Source: an uncultured Bryobacterales bacterium (GTDB taxonomy: Bacteria > Acidobacteriota > Terriglobia > Bryobacterales > Bryobacteraceae). From it: 19,558 bases of DNA. Of the stretch, positions 5,233-12,055 are shown piece after piece. Position numbers and translations under genes: made by a program. The first letter of the stretch is position 1. Each line of letters opens with the position of its first letter. Where the stretch lies: the NCBI GenBank assembly GCA_937859895.1, contig CALMAV010000571.1, positions 1 to 19,558 of the forward strand, written 5' to 3'. Under the pieces are notes generated by a model that worked only from the letters and a program-made list of their open reading frames with translations, did not search any database and was not told the origin of the DNA.

Positions 5233-5895
5233 TTAACGGGGAGTGCCCCAGGCTCCGCGGTCGAAGCCTGCAATGAACGAGTTCGAAACATCAAAGCCAA
5301 AGAGCGGAGCGAAGTTCACGCTTGTTACCTGCGTCGAAAGCAGTACGCCCTCGGCCTTGACCACCAGTTGGCCGGTAGCCAGCAGCGCCAGAAGCAACGC
5401 GGATGGGATCATCCCGGACACGCCGAGCGTGATGGACATGTCGCCGTTGTCCTGCAGGAAGATATATGTAAAAAAGCGGTTGAAAACCGAGTTCAGGATC
5501 GCATCGGCAGTACTCAGCGTTCCATCCCAACGGTTAGCCCCGATCTTGGCGAGCAGCAGTTGCCGGTACGTGCGGTCGTCGAGTGAGACAAGGCCCGCCG
5601 GAGGATCATACGGACCTTGCCAATTGCCCTGGTCGAAACCAACCGCCGGTGTGTCGAAGGAGAAGAGTACGCCCGAGATCGGAACGCTCAGCTTCCGCGA
5701 GAGCCCGACCCACAACCCAACCGCATCGAGCTGGCTGCCCACGGCTACGTTGAGGTCGAACAGGCCCGGCATGCCTGCCAGGGTGTTCTGCAAGTCAGCG
5801 AAGCAGTCCGCAATGGCCGATACCATGGCCGTAAACTTCGGCTTACCGGCATGCTCGGACGTAATGAGGGCGGTGTAGTCGCTTGCTTGCGCCAT
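5233..5895 (-). CDS. DUF2612 baseplate protein (Mu gp48-like)
   Basis: This protein belongs to the DUF2612 family, the position and role of Mu gp48/YmfQ: it joins the baseplate wedge to the tail fibre. The 220-residue reading starts at ATG 5895, five bases past the baseplate-J stop; a TTG at 5904 would add three residues but is less likely. Marks include KFTAMVSAIADCFADLQ, then LFDLNVAVGSQLDAVGLWVG with its GxQLDxxGxxxG signature, and LDDRTYRQLLLAKIGANRWDG. Residues 150-200 are a beta domain leading to a C-terminal FGFDVSNSFIAGFDRG stretch. Gene order J - DUF2612 - fibre is standard for Mu/P2-like simple baseplates. Confidence 0.88.
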   Translation of the reverse strand: MAQASDYTALITSEHAGKPKFTAMVSAIADCFADLQNTLAGMPGLFDLNVAVGSQLDAVGLWVGLSRKLSVPISGVLFSFDTPAVGFDQGNWQGPYDPPAGLVSLDDRTYRQLLLAKIGANRWDGTLSTADAILNSVFNRFFTYIFLQDNGDMSITLGVSGMIPSALLLALLATGQLVVKAEGVLLSTQVTSVNFAPLFGFDVSNSFIAGFDRGAWGTPR

Positions 5896-5900
5896 TGTGG

Positions 5901-7061
5901 TCAAGAAACCGTGATCGTCACGCCCGCGGCGACCGCAACCTGATTAAACGCGATTGCCACGTCCGCGCTCGCGCCATTGATCGTCAAAGCCGTAATTTCG
6001 AAGGTGCTTCCATCGGCCGAGCCATTGAGGTTGGCCGGCACGTACATTCGCGTCAGCATGACGCGCTGGCCGATCGCTAGCGTATTGAGGTAAGCAGTAA
6101 CGGCTGCCTGAATCTTCACTCCGATATCGGAGGTGTAACCGGGCAAGGCGCTCAGCGTGATGGCAACAACAATTGGCACGTTGGTAGGCAGGAAGAAATT
6201 GATGATGTGGGGAATGCCATACAGGTCGGTAATGGTGACCGACGTCGAGCCGAACGTCCCCGCACCCGGCGTCTTCTTCGCAGCAATCGCGGCAGCAATC
6301 GCCGTCGCACTCCCTCCTTCCACCACCAGTGAAATCGAGTGGCCGGGAACGCCGTTGGCGTCCGGAAAGGACGTGTCATTCTCATAGGCGGCGTACCGAG
6401 TAACACCTGGAGTGGCAGCAACGGCTCCAATGATGCCGGCCAGCACAGTGAGCGATGGAATGGCTGTCGATTGCGCCTGGCGAAGGCGAAGTGCCCCATC
6501 GGACTCGACCGTTGAGCCTATCGCTGCTGCTGCAGTGTTGTTAACCAACTGCCAGCCCAAGGTGGGAGTGACGACCTGTGTCACAGTGCCAACCTGCGCT
6601 GTAATCGCGCCTAGTGTCTCGCACACGGCGGTGACCCTGATCGACCCGCCTGTAGGGATGATAACGGTAGGGGGGAGATCCCACTTATAGCCGGCCGTGT
6701 CCTGAACGACGCCATTGGAGATCTTTGTTCCAGCGACTCCGGTGAGGACGAGGGTCACGCTGGAGTTACTGGCGACATTGCGGGTCAGCCCGTTGATCTT
6801 GACGACGCTCGAAAGGTTCGCTCCTTGCGCTGTAGCCGGTGAGAACGCGTTATAAACGGCGATCGCGGCCGCGTTCGCATCGTTAATCGCGCTCGCAATG
6901 ATGGCCAGGAATTGGCCGTCTTGGGAATCGGAGCCGAGGTAGACCGTCGATCCATAAATAGCCTGATACTGCCCCTGCAAATAAGCGAGCACATCGGCAT
7001 ACGCCGGCGCACTGATCCCAGATGCGGTGATGGTCGGAGCGGTCGTAAGAAGGTTAGCCAT
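5901..7061 (-). CDS. Baseplate J-like wedge protein (Mu gp47-like)
   Basis: This 386-residue protein is a baseplate J/gp47-type wedge component, the equivalent of T4 gp6, forming the iris ring that transmits baseplate opening. Residues 25-75 (YLQGQYQAIYGSTVYLGSD, DGQFLAIIASAINDANAAA) are the typical N-terminal helices. Residues 80-180 contain the beta insert with LTRNVASNSSVTLVLTG. Residues 200-300 include ESDGALRLRQAQ, then VTRYAAYENDT, GVPGHSISLVVEGG and KTPGAGTFGS, the family's most conserved stretch. The C-terminus is a beta domain with IGQRVMLTRMYVPA. The ATG shares one base with the gp25-like stop (TGATG), so translation is coupled. Length is normal for the family. Confidence 0.93.
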   Translation of the reverse strand: MANLLTTAPTITASGISAPAYADVLAYLQGQYQAIYGSTVYLGSDSQDGQFLAIIASAINDANAAAIAVYNAFSPATAQGANLSSVVKINGLTRNVASNSSVTLVLTGVAGTKISNGVVQDTAGYKWDLPPTVIIPTGGSIRVTAVCETLGAITAQVGTVTQVVTPTLGWQLVNNTAAAAIGSTVESDGALRLRQAQSTAIPSLTVLAGIIGAVAATPGVTRYAAYENDTSFPDANGVPGHSISLVVEGGSATAIAAAIAAKKTPGAGTFGSTSVTITDLYGIPHIINFFLPTNVPIVVAITLSALPGYTSDIGVKIQAAVTAYLNTLAIGQRVMLTRMYVPANLNGSADGSTFEITALTINGASADVAIAFNQVAVAAGVTITVS

Positions 7062-7411
7062 CAGATTGTGGTTGCAACCGAGACCGGTCCATAGACGGAG
7101 GCAAGGGAGACTGAAACCGAAAGTGTGCGGGTTGCCGCATTGAAACTGCTGGAGTAGCTCACAATTTGGTTGACCCCCGGGGTGTCTAAAATTCTCGCCT
7201 TGATTACCGCGTCATAGCTCTGCTGGGTGTACTTGCCGAGCACCTCGGTTCGCCAGGGCGTTCCATCTGTCAGGTCCAGGAACCATTCGCCCGTGTGCAG
7301 GAACAGCCGGGTCTGCACGGCTTGCGCAACAGCCGCGGCTGAGTCGACCAGGAAGTCACTGCCCGTGCCGAGCGTGTAATCGCCATTGGCGTCCAGCTTC
7401 CGATACTTCAT
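7061..7411 (-). CDS. gp25/Mu gp46-like baseplate wedge protein
   Basis: This 116-residue protein is a gp25-like wedge component, corresponding to Mu gp46 and P2 gpW, which joins the hub and sheath ring to baseplate J. The key block is AQAVQTRLFLHTGEWFLDLT followed by DGTPWRTEVLG, the LxTxxGEWFLDxxxGxPW signature, then VIKARILDTPGV and a C-terminal beta strand pair. The ATG overlaps the stop of the Cys-rich gene by ATGA (7411-7408) and has no ribosome site of its own, so its translation should depend on the upstream frame. Its own stop overlaps the start of J. Confidence 0.92.
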   Translation of the reverse strand: MKYRKLDANGDYTLGTGSDFLVDSAAAVAQAVQTRLFLHTGEWFLDLTDGTPWRTEVLGKYTQQSYDAVIKARILDTPGVNQIVSYSSSFNAATRTLSVSVSLASVYGPVSVATTI

Positions 7412-7608
7412 AGGGAGCTAATCCACCCGCGATAGCGCTTGATCGTGTCAGGTAGAAGCGGAAACTCTCGGCTGCCTCGACAGAGACCACAGTGATCGAT
7501 GGCGGGCGCATCCGAGTTGCAGGCCGGACATAAATCCCAGAACAGCCGCCATCGGCAAAGCAGTTTGACTATCCAGCGCACGGTGATGCGGTGATGAGGA
7601 ATGATCAC
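7408..7608 (-). CDS. Small Cys-rich (zinc-knuckle-like) protein
   Basis: This 66-residue frame from GTG 7608 holds LCPACNSDAPAIDHCGLC, two CxxC pairs eleven residues apart, typical of a small zinc ribbon, after a basic, Trp-rich N-terminus (VRWIVKLLCRWRLFW) and before a short tail. It is 42 bp after the spike stop. Its TGA overlaps the gp25-like ATG as ATGA; the gp25-like ATG lacks a ribosome site, which argues that this frame is translated. No ribosome site is visible at GTG 7608, and no other start exists between the spike stop and there. I do not know a named family; a structural or assembly role in the baseplate is inferred from place only. Confidence 0.6.
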   Translation of the reverse strand: MIIPHHRITVRWIVKLLCRWRLFWDLCPACNSDAPAIDHCGLCRGSREFPLLPDTIKRYRGWISSL

Positions 7609-7650
7609 TGCGGCCCCGGGGCTTGTTGTGCGCGTGTGGACATAAAGTGT

Positions 7651-9885
7651 TCAGGCGACCAGGTAAGTGCCGCTGATCATAATTGTTTGGCTGCCAAGCG
7701 TCCAATTGCCGCCGCTCGCACTGAAAACAACAACTCCAGTACCGGACGCATACGCGAAGAGAGCTTGTGAGGTGGCGTAGTTGCCCCCGCTCACGAGCGA
7801 GTTCTGGCCCACCGCGGCGATCGGTAGCCCGACCACTATGGCGACAGCAGCCGTCCCGCCCGTGGTGCAAGACAGGTAGATTTTGAAGTGGACTTGAGGG
7901 CCAACGCGCGTGTACTGGGCGTCCTTAATGACGATGTTCGAAACCGTCATATTGCCCACTGCTGACACAGACGGCGTGTAGCTGATCCACGACGCGGGGC
8001 CAAACGCGATCTTCTCCGGGTTTTGGTAAAGGAACGACCCTTTGAGGTACGTAGTCCCGGTTCCTGCGCTGTTGCCGAGCACGGTCGCGTACGTCCCGGT
8101 CGGTTGCAGGAACAGCGTTCCATAGATATCCGTCGTGATTAGGTAATTCGAGTGGGCATTGTCGTACAGGTAGAAAGTATCGTCCGTCTGCTTGCCCATC
8201 TGGAACTTTGCCGTGGCTGTTTCAGAAAAGGTGAGGGCGGCTGCATTGCCGGTCGCTGTCGCATCGACTGTGAGAAACGCATTACCGGCCGCTGCGCGAA
8301 AGGTGTTTCCGGCAGTGAAGATGTTGGCTCCGGCGAGAGTAGGTGCAAAAGGCGCGTCGGCAGGAACTAAGGAGCGCAGCGCTGCCGTCCCCGAAGCTCC
8401 ATCCGGCGTGGCGAGCACGGTATTTGCCCCGCCCGATGGCGTAGGCCCTGCAGGTCCGGTTGCCCCGGTTGGGCCTGCTGGTCCGGTCGCACCAGTCGCA
8501 CCCGTAGCCCCAGTCGTGCCTTTCGGGATCGTAAACGCGAGAACCGCTGCACTGGTGCTTCCGGTATTGCTGACGCTCGCGTTCGACCCCGCCGCGCCCG
8601 TGGTTGTTGACCCGACGCTAACGGTCGCTGCGCTGCCCTGCGGCCCGGTACTGCCGGTTGCTCCAGTTGCTCCGCTAGGTCCGGTTGCACCTGGTGAGCC
8701 TTGCGCTCCCGGCGCACCAGTGGCTCCGGTTGCACCCATGGGTCCGATGAGACTGACTCCGGTCGAGGCCCACGAGCCGCTCGCCTTGGGACCGTAGAGT
8801 ACTTCGGTGGACGTGTTGAGGTAAAAGTCGCCGTTCTGGCCCAACGTCGAGCTTGGTGTCGAAGTTCCATTCCAAACCGTGTTGCCGTTTGTTCCAGGAG
8901 TGCCCTGCGGTCCAGTAGCACCTTGCGCTCCTGTAGGACCAGTTGCCCCGGTCGCACCCGTCGGTCCGGCAGGTCCGGTTTGTCCCTGAATTCCCGGCGG
9001 ACCGGGTGTGCCCGCCGCGCCTGTTTGACCCGTCGCTCCAGCCGGACCCGTTGCGCCGGTAGCGCCCGTTACCCCTTGAGGAATTGTGAAATTGAGGGTC
9101 GCTGCGCTCGACGTTCCCGAGTTGGTGACGCTCGCGCTTGTTCCCGCAGCGCCCGTTGTCGTTGGACCAACGCTGATCGTCGCTGCGCTGCCTGCTGGTC
9201 CGGTGGCCCCGGTCTGGCCCGTCGCTCCCTGCGGACCCTGCGGACCCGGCGCACCAGTGGCTCCGGTCACGATGCCGGCCGAAGAAGTAATCGTCTGCTG
9301 GGCCGCAATGGTTTGAGTCACGGTCACGGCTCCACTAATGGCGACCGTGGGCGCAGTGATGTTCATTCCTCCGGGTGAGGCGACGTTCACAATTTGCCCA
9401 GTCGGGTTCAGCTCTATGTAGGTAGTGCCGTCATTGCTTCGGAGCTGCACCGTTGTCGTACTGAGAGCCTTAATCGCCGTTGCTTGCGAGAAAGGCCCCA
9501 CAATCGCAAACCCATCGGATAAGTCGTGCATGCGTGGCTCCATGGGAAGCTGCACTCCGCCCGATTGCCACCAAGCGTCGATGCACCGTGAAGCCAAAAT
9601 CACCAGGCACTCATCGCCTGGGGCGACCGGAAAGGTGAGGGTGCACTTGCCGCCCCGCGGAAAGACTACTGGAACATCGGGCAGAAGCGGAAGATTAACC
9701 GCCTGCGCCGGGCCTTCCTGCTGCTGCACAATACCCTGGATTGCGGGCTGCACGACAGCAGTGAGTGCCGTGGCATCGAAGCTTTGCACAATGCCGGGCA
9801 ACGCTGTCCAGAGGCCCGAGCGGAAGCCATCCCAGGCCGTCCGGATTGCCTCTTCACCGTCACTCCAGCGCTCGCGATTATCCAC
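7651..9885 (-). CDS. Gp138-type baseplate spike fused to collagen-like fibre
   Basis: This 744-residue protein begins at GTG 9885, two bases past the hub stop; the frame is open to an upstream ATG at 9957, but that would overlap the hub by 70 bp. Residues about 15-150 match the phage Gp138 N-terminal OB domain, the central membrane-piercing spike base: TALPGIVQSFDATALTAVVQ, VPVVFPRGG, LTFPVAPGDECLVI, and PRMHDLSDGFAI. Residues 150-205 are a beta-helix-like spike stem. Then four collagen-type Gly-X-Y tracts (about 208-233, 273-335, 381-417, 456-481) alternate with folded modules, two of which are a 39-residue duplicate. The last 260 residues are a beta-rich tip with WISYTPSVSAVGNM. The fusion would carry a flexible trimeric fibre on the spike. 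It lies directly after the hub, as spikes do. Confidence 0.88.
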   Translation of the reverse strand: MDNRERWSDGEEAIRTAWDGFRSGLWTALPGIVQSFDATALTAVVQPAIQGIVQQQEGPAQAVNLPLLPDVPVVFPRGGKCTLTFPVAPGDECLVILASRCIDAWWQSGGVQLPMEPRMHDLSDGFAIVGPFSQATAIKALSTTTVQLRSNDGTTYIELNPTGQIVNVASPGGMNITAPTVAISGAVTVTQTIAAQQTITSSAGIVTGATGAPGPQGPQGATGQTGATGPAGSAATISVGPTTTGAAGTSASVTNSGTSSAATLNFTIPQGVTGATGATGPAGATGQTGAAGTPGPPGIQGQTGPAGPTGATGATGPTGAQGATGPQGTPGTNGNTVWNGTSTPSSTLGQNGDFYLNTSTEVLYGPKASGSWASTGVSLIGPMGATGATGAPGAQGSPGATGPSGATGATGSTGPQGSAATVSVGSTTTGAAGSNASVSNTGSTSAAVLAFTIPKGTTGATGATGATGPAGPTGATGPAGPTPSGGANTVLATPDGASGTAALRSLVPADAPFAPTLAGANIFTAGNTFRAAAGNAFLTVDATATGNAAALTFSETATAKFQMGKQTDDTFYLYDNAHSNYLITTDIYGTLFLQPTGTYATVLGNSAGTGTTYLKGSFLYQNPEKIAFGPASWISYTPSVSAVGNMTVSNIVIKDAQYTRVGPQVHFKIYLSCTTGGTAAVAIVVGLPIAAVGQNSLVSGGNYATSQALFAYASGTGVVVFSASGGNWTLGSQTIMISGTYLVA
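8518..8634 (-). repeat. Copy B of a duplicated 39-residue spike module
   Basis: The module SAATVSVGSTTTGAAGSNAS onward to FTIPKG matches copy A at 9073-9189 (SAATISVGPTTTGAAGTSAS to FTIPQG) at 28 of 39 residues. Both are followed at once by a TGATGATG collagen run. This points to a past tandem duplication of a folded knob plus collagen segment. Confidence 0.8.
9073..9189 (-). repeat. Copy A of a duplicated 39-residue spike module
   Basis: This is the partner of the module at 8518-8634. Its position, between the first and second collagen tracts, and its identical flanks suggest that each unit is a small beta knob capping a collagen tract. Differences between copies are mostly Ser/Thr and Val/Ile swaps. 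Confidence 0.8.
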
Positions 9886-9887
9886 CG

Positions 9888-10859
9888 TCAGAGTCCATTC
9901 ACGACTGCGTTGATAAAAGTCGGAGTTGCCGGCGCAGTTCCATTGATCGCTGCACAAATAGCGTCCGTATACCAGGCCTGTCCACGCGAGTCGCCCTCAT
10001 GCCGAAGGCTGTACACCTTGTAGAACCCATCGCTCGCGAGGCTCGGAACGTAGTCTCCTGCCGAGAGAGGCACCTTGTAATTGGTCGATTGAATCGACGC
10101 ATTATCGATTTGCAGCACTCGGCCAGTGCGTGCATTGGGGTTGAGCAGCATGCGCACATTCACCCCGTCGATGGTCTGCTCGGGCACCCCGACCATGCCT
10201 GTCGTCGCATTCACCACCAGCGCTTCTCCCGGGATGAAGCCCCCCTGGGGAACGAAGTTGACCTGCCCGCCTTCCAGGTGCCAGTCAAGCCCATTGGTTC
10301 GACTGAACGATCGCAGGTGATCGCGCGTTGCGCCGTAGAGCACTTTGGCGCGAGGCATCTTGGTGGGCGCCAGTTGCGGAGAGTAGCCGGCAGACACCCC
10401 ATCCATTGACTGCAAGAGCGACCGCTGCAGATCCGCCTGCGTCCATCCCGCCATGAGAGTGGCGCCGACCGTCGACCAGTTGTACGCAATGTCGCCATCG
10501 GCTGCAATCACATCCACGAAAGAATCGATGGCCGACTCGCGCCCGCGGCGGATTTGGGTGATAAGTCCATCGAAGATCATGCCAAAAGGTCCGTTCATGT
10601 AGCCAGCGCTGAGCTGCACTTGCGTGCCTTCATCCTCGATCGTTTGCACGGTCTCGTCAGCCAAGTTGTAAATGCGAGTTTCCAGCCTCCGGAGAGTTTG
10701 CGTTGTTGCAGATGTGACAGTAAAGCGGATGCGTAGTGCAGAGAGGTCGAGGGCGTTGCCATCGCTATCTCCGACCACCAGGGAGATCTGGCGCAGCCAT
10801 TGCGACTGGCCGCTCGTGACTGGCGAGAAAGCAACGGCCGAAGAGGTGAAGGTTCCCAT
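9888..10859 (-). CDS. Baseplate hub protein (gp27/Mu gp44-like)
   Basis: This 323-residue protein is the likely baseplate hub, the trimer that links the tail tube to the central spike. N-terminal strands (QWLRQISLVVGDSDGNALDL then LRIRFTVTSATTQTLRRLE) and the YNLADETVQTI block are typical of the Mu gp44/Pam3 hub type; later marks include GYMNGPFGMIFDGLITQIRR, DGDIAYNWSTVGATLM and the C-terminal YKVYSLRHEGDSRGQAWYT. The ATG at 10859 is the only start in the frame for 60 codons upstream and lacks a clear ribosome site. It is followed two bases later by the spike gene. Its upstream neighbour in the operon is the plug, but a plus-strand gene intervenes. Confidence 0.85.
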   Translation of the reverse strand: MGTFTSSAVAFSPVTSGQSQWLRQISLVVGDSDGNALDLSALRIRFTVTSATTQTLRRLETRIYNLADETVQTIEDEGTQVQLSAGYMNGPFGMIFDGLITQIRRGRESAIDSFVDVIAADGDIAYNWSTVGATLMAGWTQADLQRSLLQSMDGVSAGYSPQLAPTKMPRAKVLYGATRDHLRSFSRTNGLDWHLEGGQVNFVPQGGFIPGEALVVNATTGMVGVPEQTIDGVNVRMLLNPNARTGRVLQIDNASIQSTNYKVPLSAGDYVPSLASDGFYKVYSLRHEGDSRGQAWYTDAICAAINGTAPATPTFINAVVNGL

Positions 10860-10940
10860 CAGTACTAAGCCGTTGTCAGGACAATCTGAATAGTTAATCG
10901 AGACGTTTGCAATTAATCTGTTGCCGAAGAGGTTCGCGTC

Positions 10941-11123
10941 GTGAGTGTTCGCTATTGCAAGCTTTGCCAGAGGAATGTAGAGCCAAAGAGGAAGATCGGT
11001 ATCGGGACGCTGCTGTTGTGCCTTGTGACCGGTTTGCTCTGGATCTTAGCCATTCCTTTGTATGCGAAGCGTTGTCCCATCTGCTTTTCATCTCCTCGCT
11101 CACTTTCCCGCGCTCGCTATTGA
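10941..11123 (+). CDS. Zinc-ribbon plus membrane-segment micro-protein (moron candidate)
   Basis: This 60-residue frame from GTG 10941 has a GAAGAGG ribosome site 8 nt upstream. It reads YCKLCQRNVEPKRKIG, a hydrophobic span GTLLLCLVTGLLWILAIPLY, then AKRCPIC: two CxxC pairs on either side of one membrane helix or hairpin. That zinc-ribbon-membrane layout is known in small bacterial and phage proteins and would place both Cys pairs so they could share a zinc ion. It is the only plus-strand gene inside the 15-kb minus-strand operon and overlaps the 3' end of the plug gene by 7 bp. Placement, opposite strand and a private ribosome site fit a moron expressed separately, perhaps from the prophage. 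TTGTCA at 10873-10878 and TTAATC near 10894 are a weak promoter. Function is unknown; a host-surface or superinfection role is speculation. Confidence 0.65.
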   Translation: MSVRYCKLCQRNVEPKRKIGIGTLLLCLVTGLLWILAIPLYAKRCPICFSSPRSLSRARY

Positions 11124-11422
11124 GTCACAAAATAGAGATGCGACGTCTGCCCCAGGTTTGAGTACGTCGGGACGGCGGACGCGTTTCCATCGGTCGCAAC
11201 GAAAAGCTTTCCGCCGATGCCCAAGTACGTATAAGGTGCAAGCAGATTTACGCCGGTCACCAGCGGGATGCCGCTGGCAATCGGGATGCTGTTCGCATCC
11301 GCGACGTCAAGGAACCAGCCACCATTGGTCGTGTTCCGCCACTGGACAGTCAACCTGTACTGCACCCCGGCTAACGCGATCGAAAAGCTCTGCGCCTGGC
11401 CGGAGAGCGGAATCTCAAAGAT
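11117..11422 (-). CDS. Baseplate plug protein (Pam3 gp18-like)
   Basis: This protein matches the cyanophage Pam3 gp18 baseplate-plug domain. Marks are FEIPLSGQAQSFSIALAGV, then YRLTVQWRNTTNGGWFLDVA, SGIPLVTGVNLLAPYTYLG, FVATDGN and NLGQTSHLYFVTQ at the end. The first canonical start in frame is GTG 11365, but that would remove the conserved FEIPLS...SIALAG strand. Upstream of it there is no ATG, GTG or TTG before an in-frame stop. I therefore place the start at ATC 11422 or ATA 11431, the latter overlapping the stop of the Dit-like gene (11430-11428), with GGTGGTGG a few bases before it as a possible ribosome site. The coordinates given use ATC 11422; 11365 or 11431 remain possible. The gene sits between Dit-like and hub, as in related phages. 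Confidence 0.85.
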   Translation of the reverse strand: MFEIPLSGQAQSFSIALAGVQYRLTVQWRNTTNGGWFLDVADANSIPIASGIPLVTGVNLLAPYTYLGIGGKLFVATDGNASAVPTYSNLGQTSHLYFVTQ

Positions 11423-11427
11423 CGAAG

Positions 11428-12054
11428 TTATGATCCACCACCCAGTATCTGGCTGAGAATGCTCTGATTGACCGGCTGCGGCTGCTTACTTCCTCCATCG
11501 ACAACAGCTCCTGTCGCTTGCGGCGTTGCTTGACTCGCGAGCGGCGGCAAGGTCGTCGTTTGTGTGGCGACGATGATTACTTCTTGAAAGCGGGCTTCCA
11601 CCATCAGTGCGTTCTCTGACGTTTTGTCTGTGGTGACTGTCAGCGACCGCAGCAGCATGTTCGAATAGGCGCGTTTGCCGGTGACCACATCGAACGGCTC
11701 TCGTGCTTCCTGGAGATCGAGCAAGTCCTGATAAGTATCTTCAATGTAACCGCGTCCGGTGATGTCGGTGATGCGGCTCGTAATATCGCCAAGCAAATTC
11801 GGGGAAGAGCCGATGGCCCGGCTAGGAGACCAGCCCACGCGCATGGTTAGTTCAGCCGGACGCTTGAAGCAGTGATCGGAGATGGCCGCACCCTGCTCGA
11901 CCGGATGATTGGTGATCTCCAGCTCGTCGAAATGGACCTCTTCGACCGTGACGTCCGGGAAGATGTTGGCGATCGATCGATTTTGCCGGATCAGGAGAGT
12001 GTCGAGTACGCCGGCAGCCGCTCCTAACGCTAGGCCGGGGAGAATGCTTGCCAT
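11428..12054 (-). CDS. Dit-like distal tail protein
   Basis: This 208-residue protein starts at ATG 12054, one base past the tape-measure stop (TGATATG); a TTG at 12066 would add four residues. Residues 25-160 match the Dit-like N-terminal domain of myophage tail proteins: FPDVTVEEVHFDELEITNHP, then the helix-rich AAISDHCFKRPAELTMRVGW, a disordered loop, and DTYQDLLDLQEAREPFDVVT with SLTVTTDKTSENALMVEARF. Such proteins cap the tail tube and seat the hub. The last 40 residues are a flexible Gln/Pro/Thr-rich tail ending in a Gly run (GGG). It is followed by the plug gene, with which it overlaps or abuts depending on the plug's start. Confidence 0.85.
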   Translation of the reverse strand: MASILPGLALGAAAGVLDTLLIRQNRSIANIFPDVTVEEVHFDELEITNHPVEQGAAISDHCFKRPAELTMRVGWSPSRAIGSSPNLLGDITSRITDITGRGYIEDTYQDLLDLQEAREPFDVVTGKRAYSNMLLRSLTVTTDKTSENALMVEARFQEVIIVATQTTTLPPLASQATPQATGAVVDGGSKQPQPVNQSILSQILGGGS

Positions 12055-12055
12055 A

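Larger units (their letters stand above)
8443..9267 (-). repeat. Collagen-like Gly-X-Y repeat region
   Basis: The coding strand here is dominated by GAT/GCT/GGT-Thr/Pro triplets giving GATGATGPAG, GPTGATGPAG and similar runs, broken by two non-collagen modules and one NGDFYLNTSTEVLYG module. It is a protein-level repeat, not a CRISPR or satellite: triplet register is kept and codons vary. Gly-X-Y tracts in phage proteins form collagen triple helices and are known to change length by recombination. Confidence 0.9.

Noticed and set aside
8443..9267. Repetitive stretch considered as CRISPR or satellite DNA
   Set aside because: Repeats are 9-18 bp, imperfect, in codon register and without uniform spacers; protein-level collagen repeats explain them.
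8152..9378. Several open plus-strand and minus-strand frames across the collagen region
   Set aside because: They mirror the Gly-X-Y triplet periodicity of the spike gene, giving Ala/Pro/Val- or Arg/Ser-rich shadows without motifs.
10860..11046. Upstream in-frame extension of the hub gene
   Set aside because: The frame is open for about 60 codons and reads protein-like, but contains no ATG, GTG or TTG and is the complement of the plus-strand zinc-ribbon gene.
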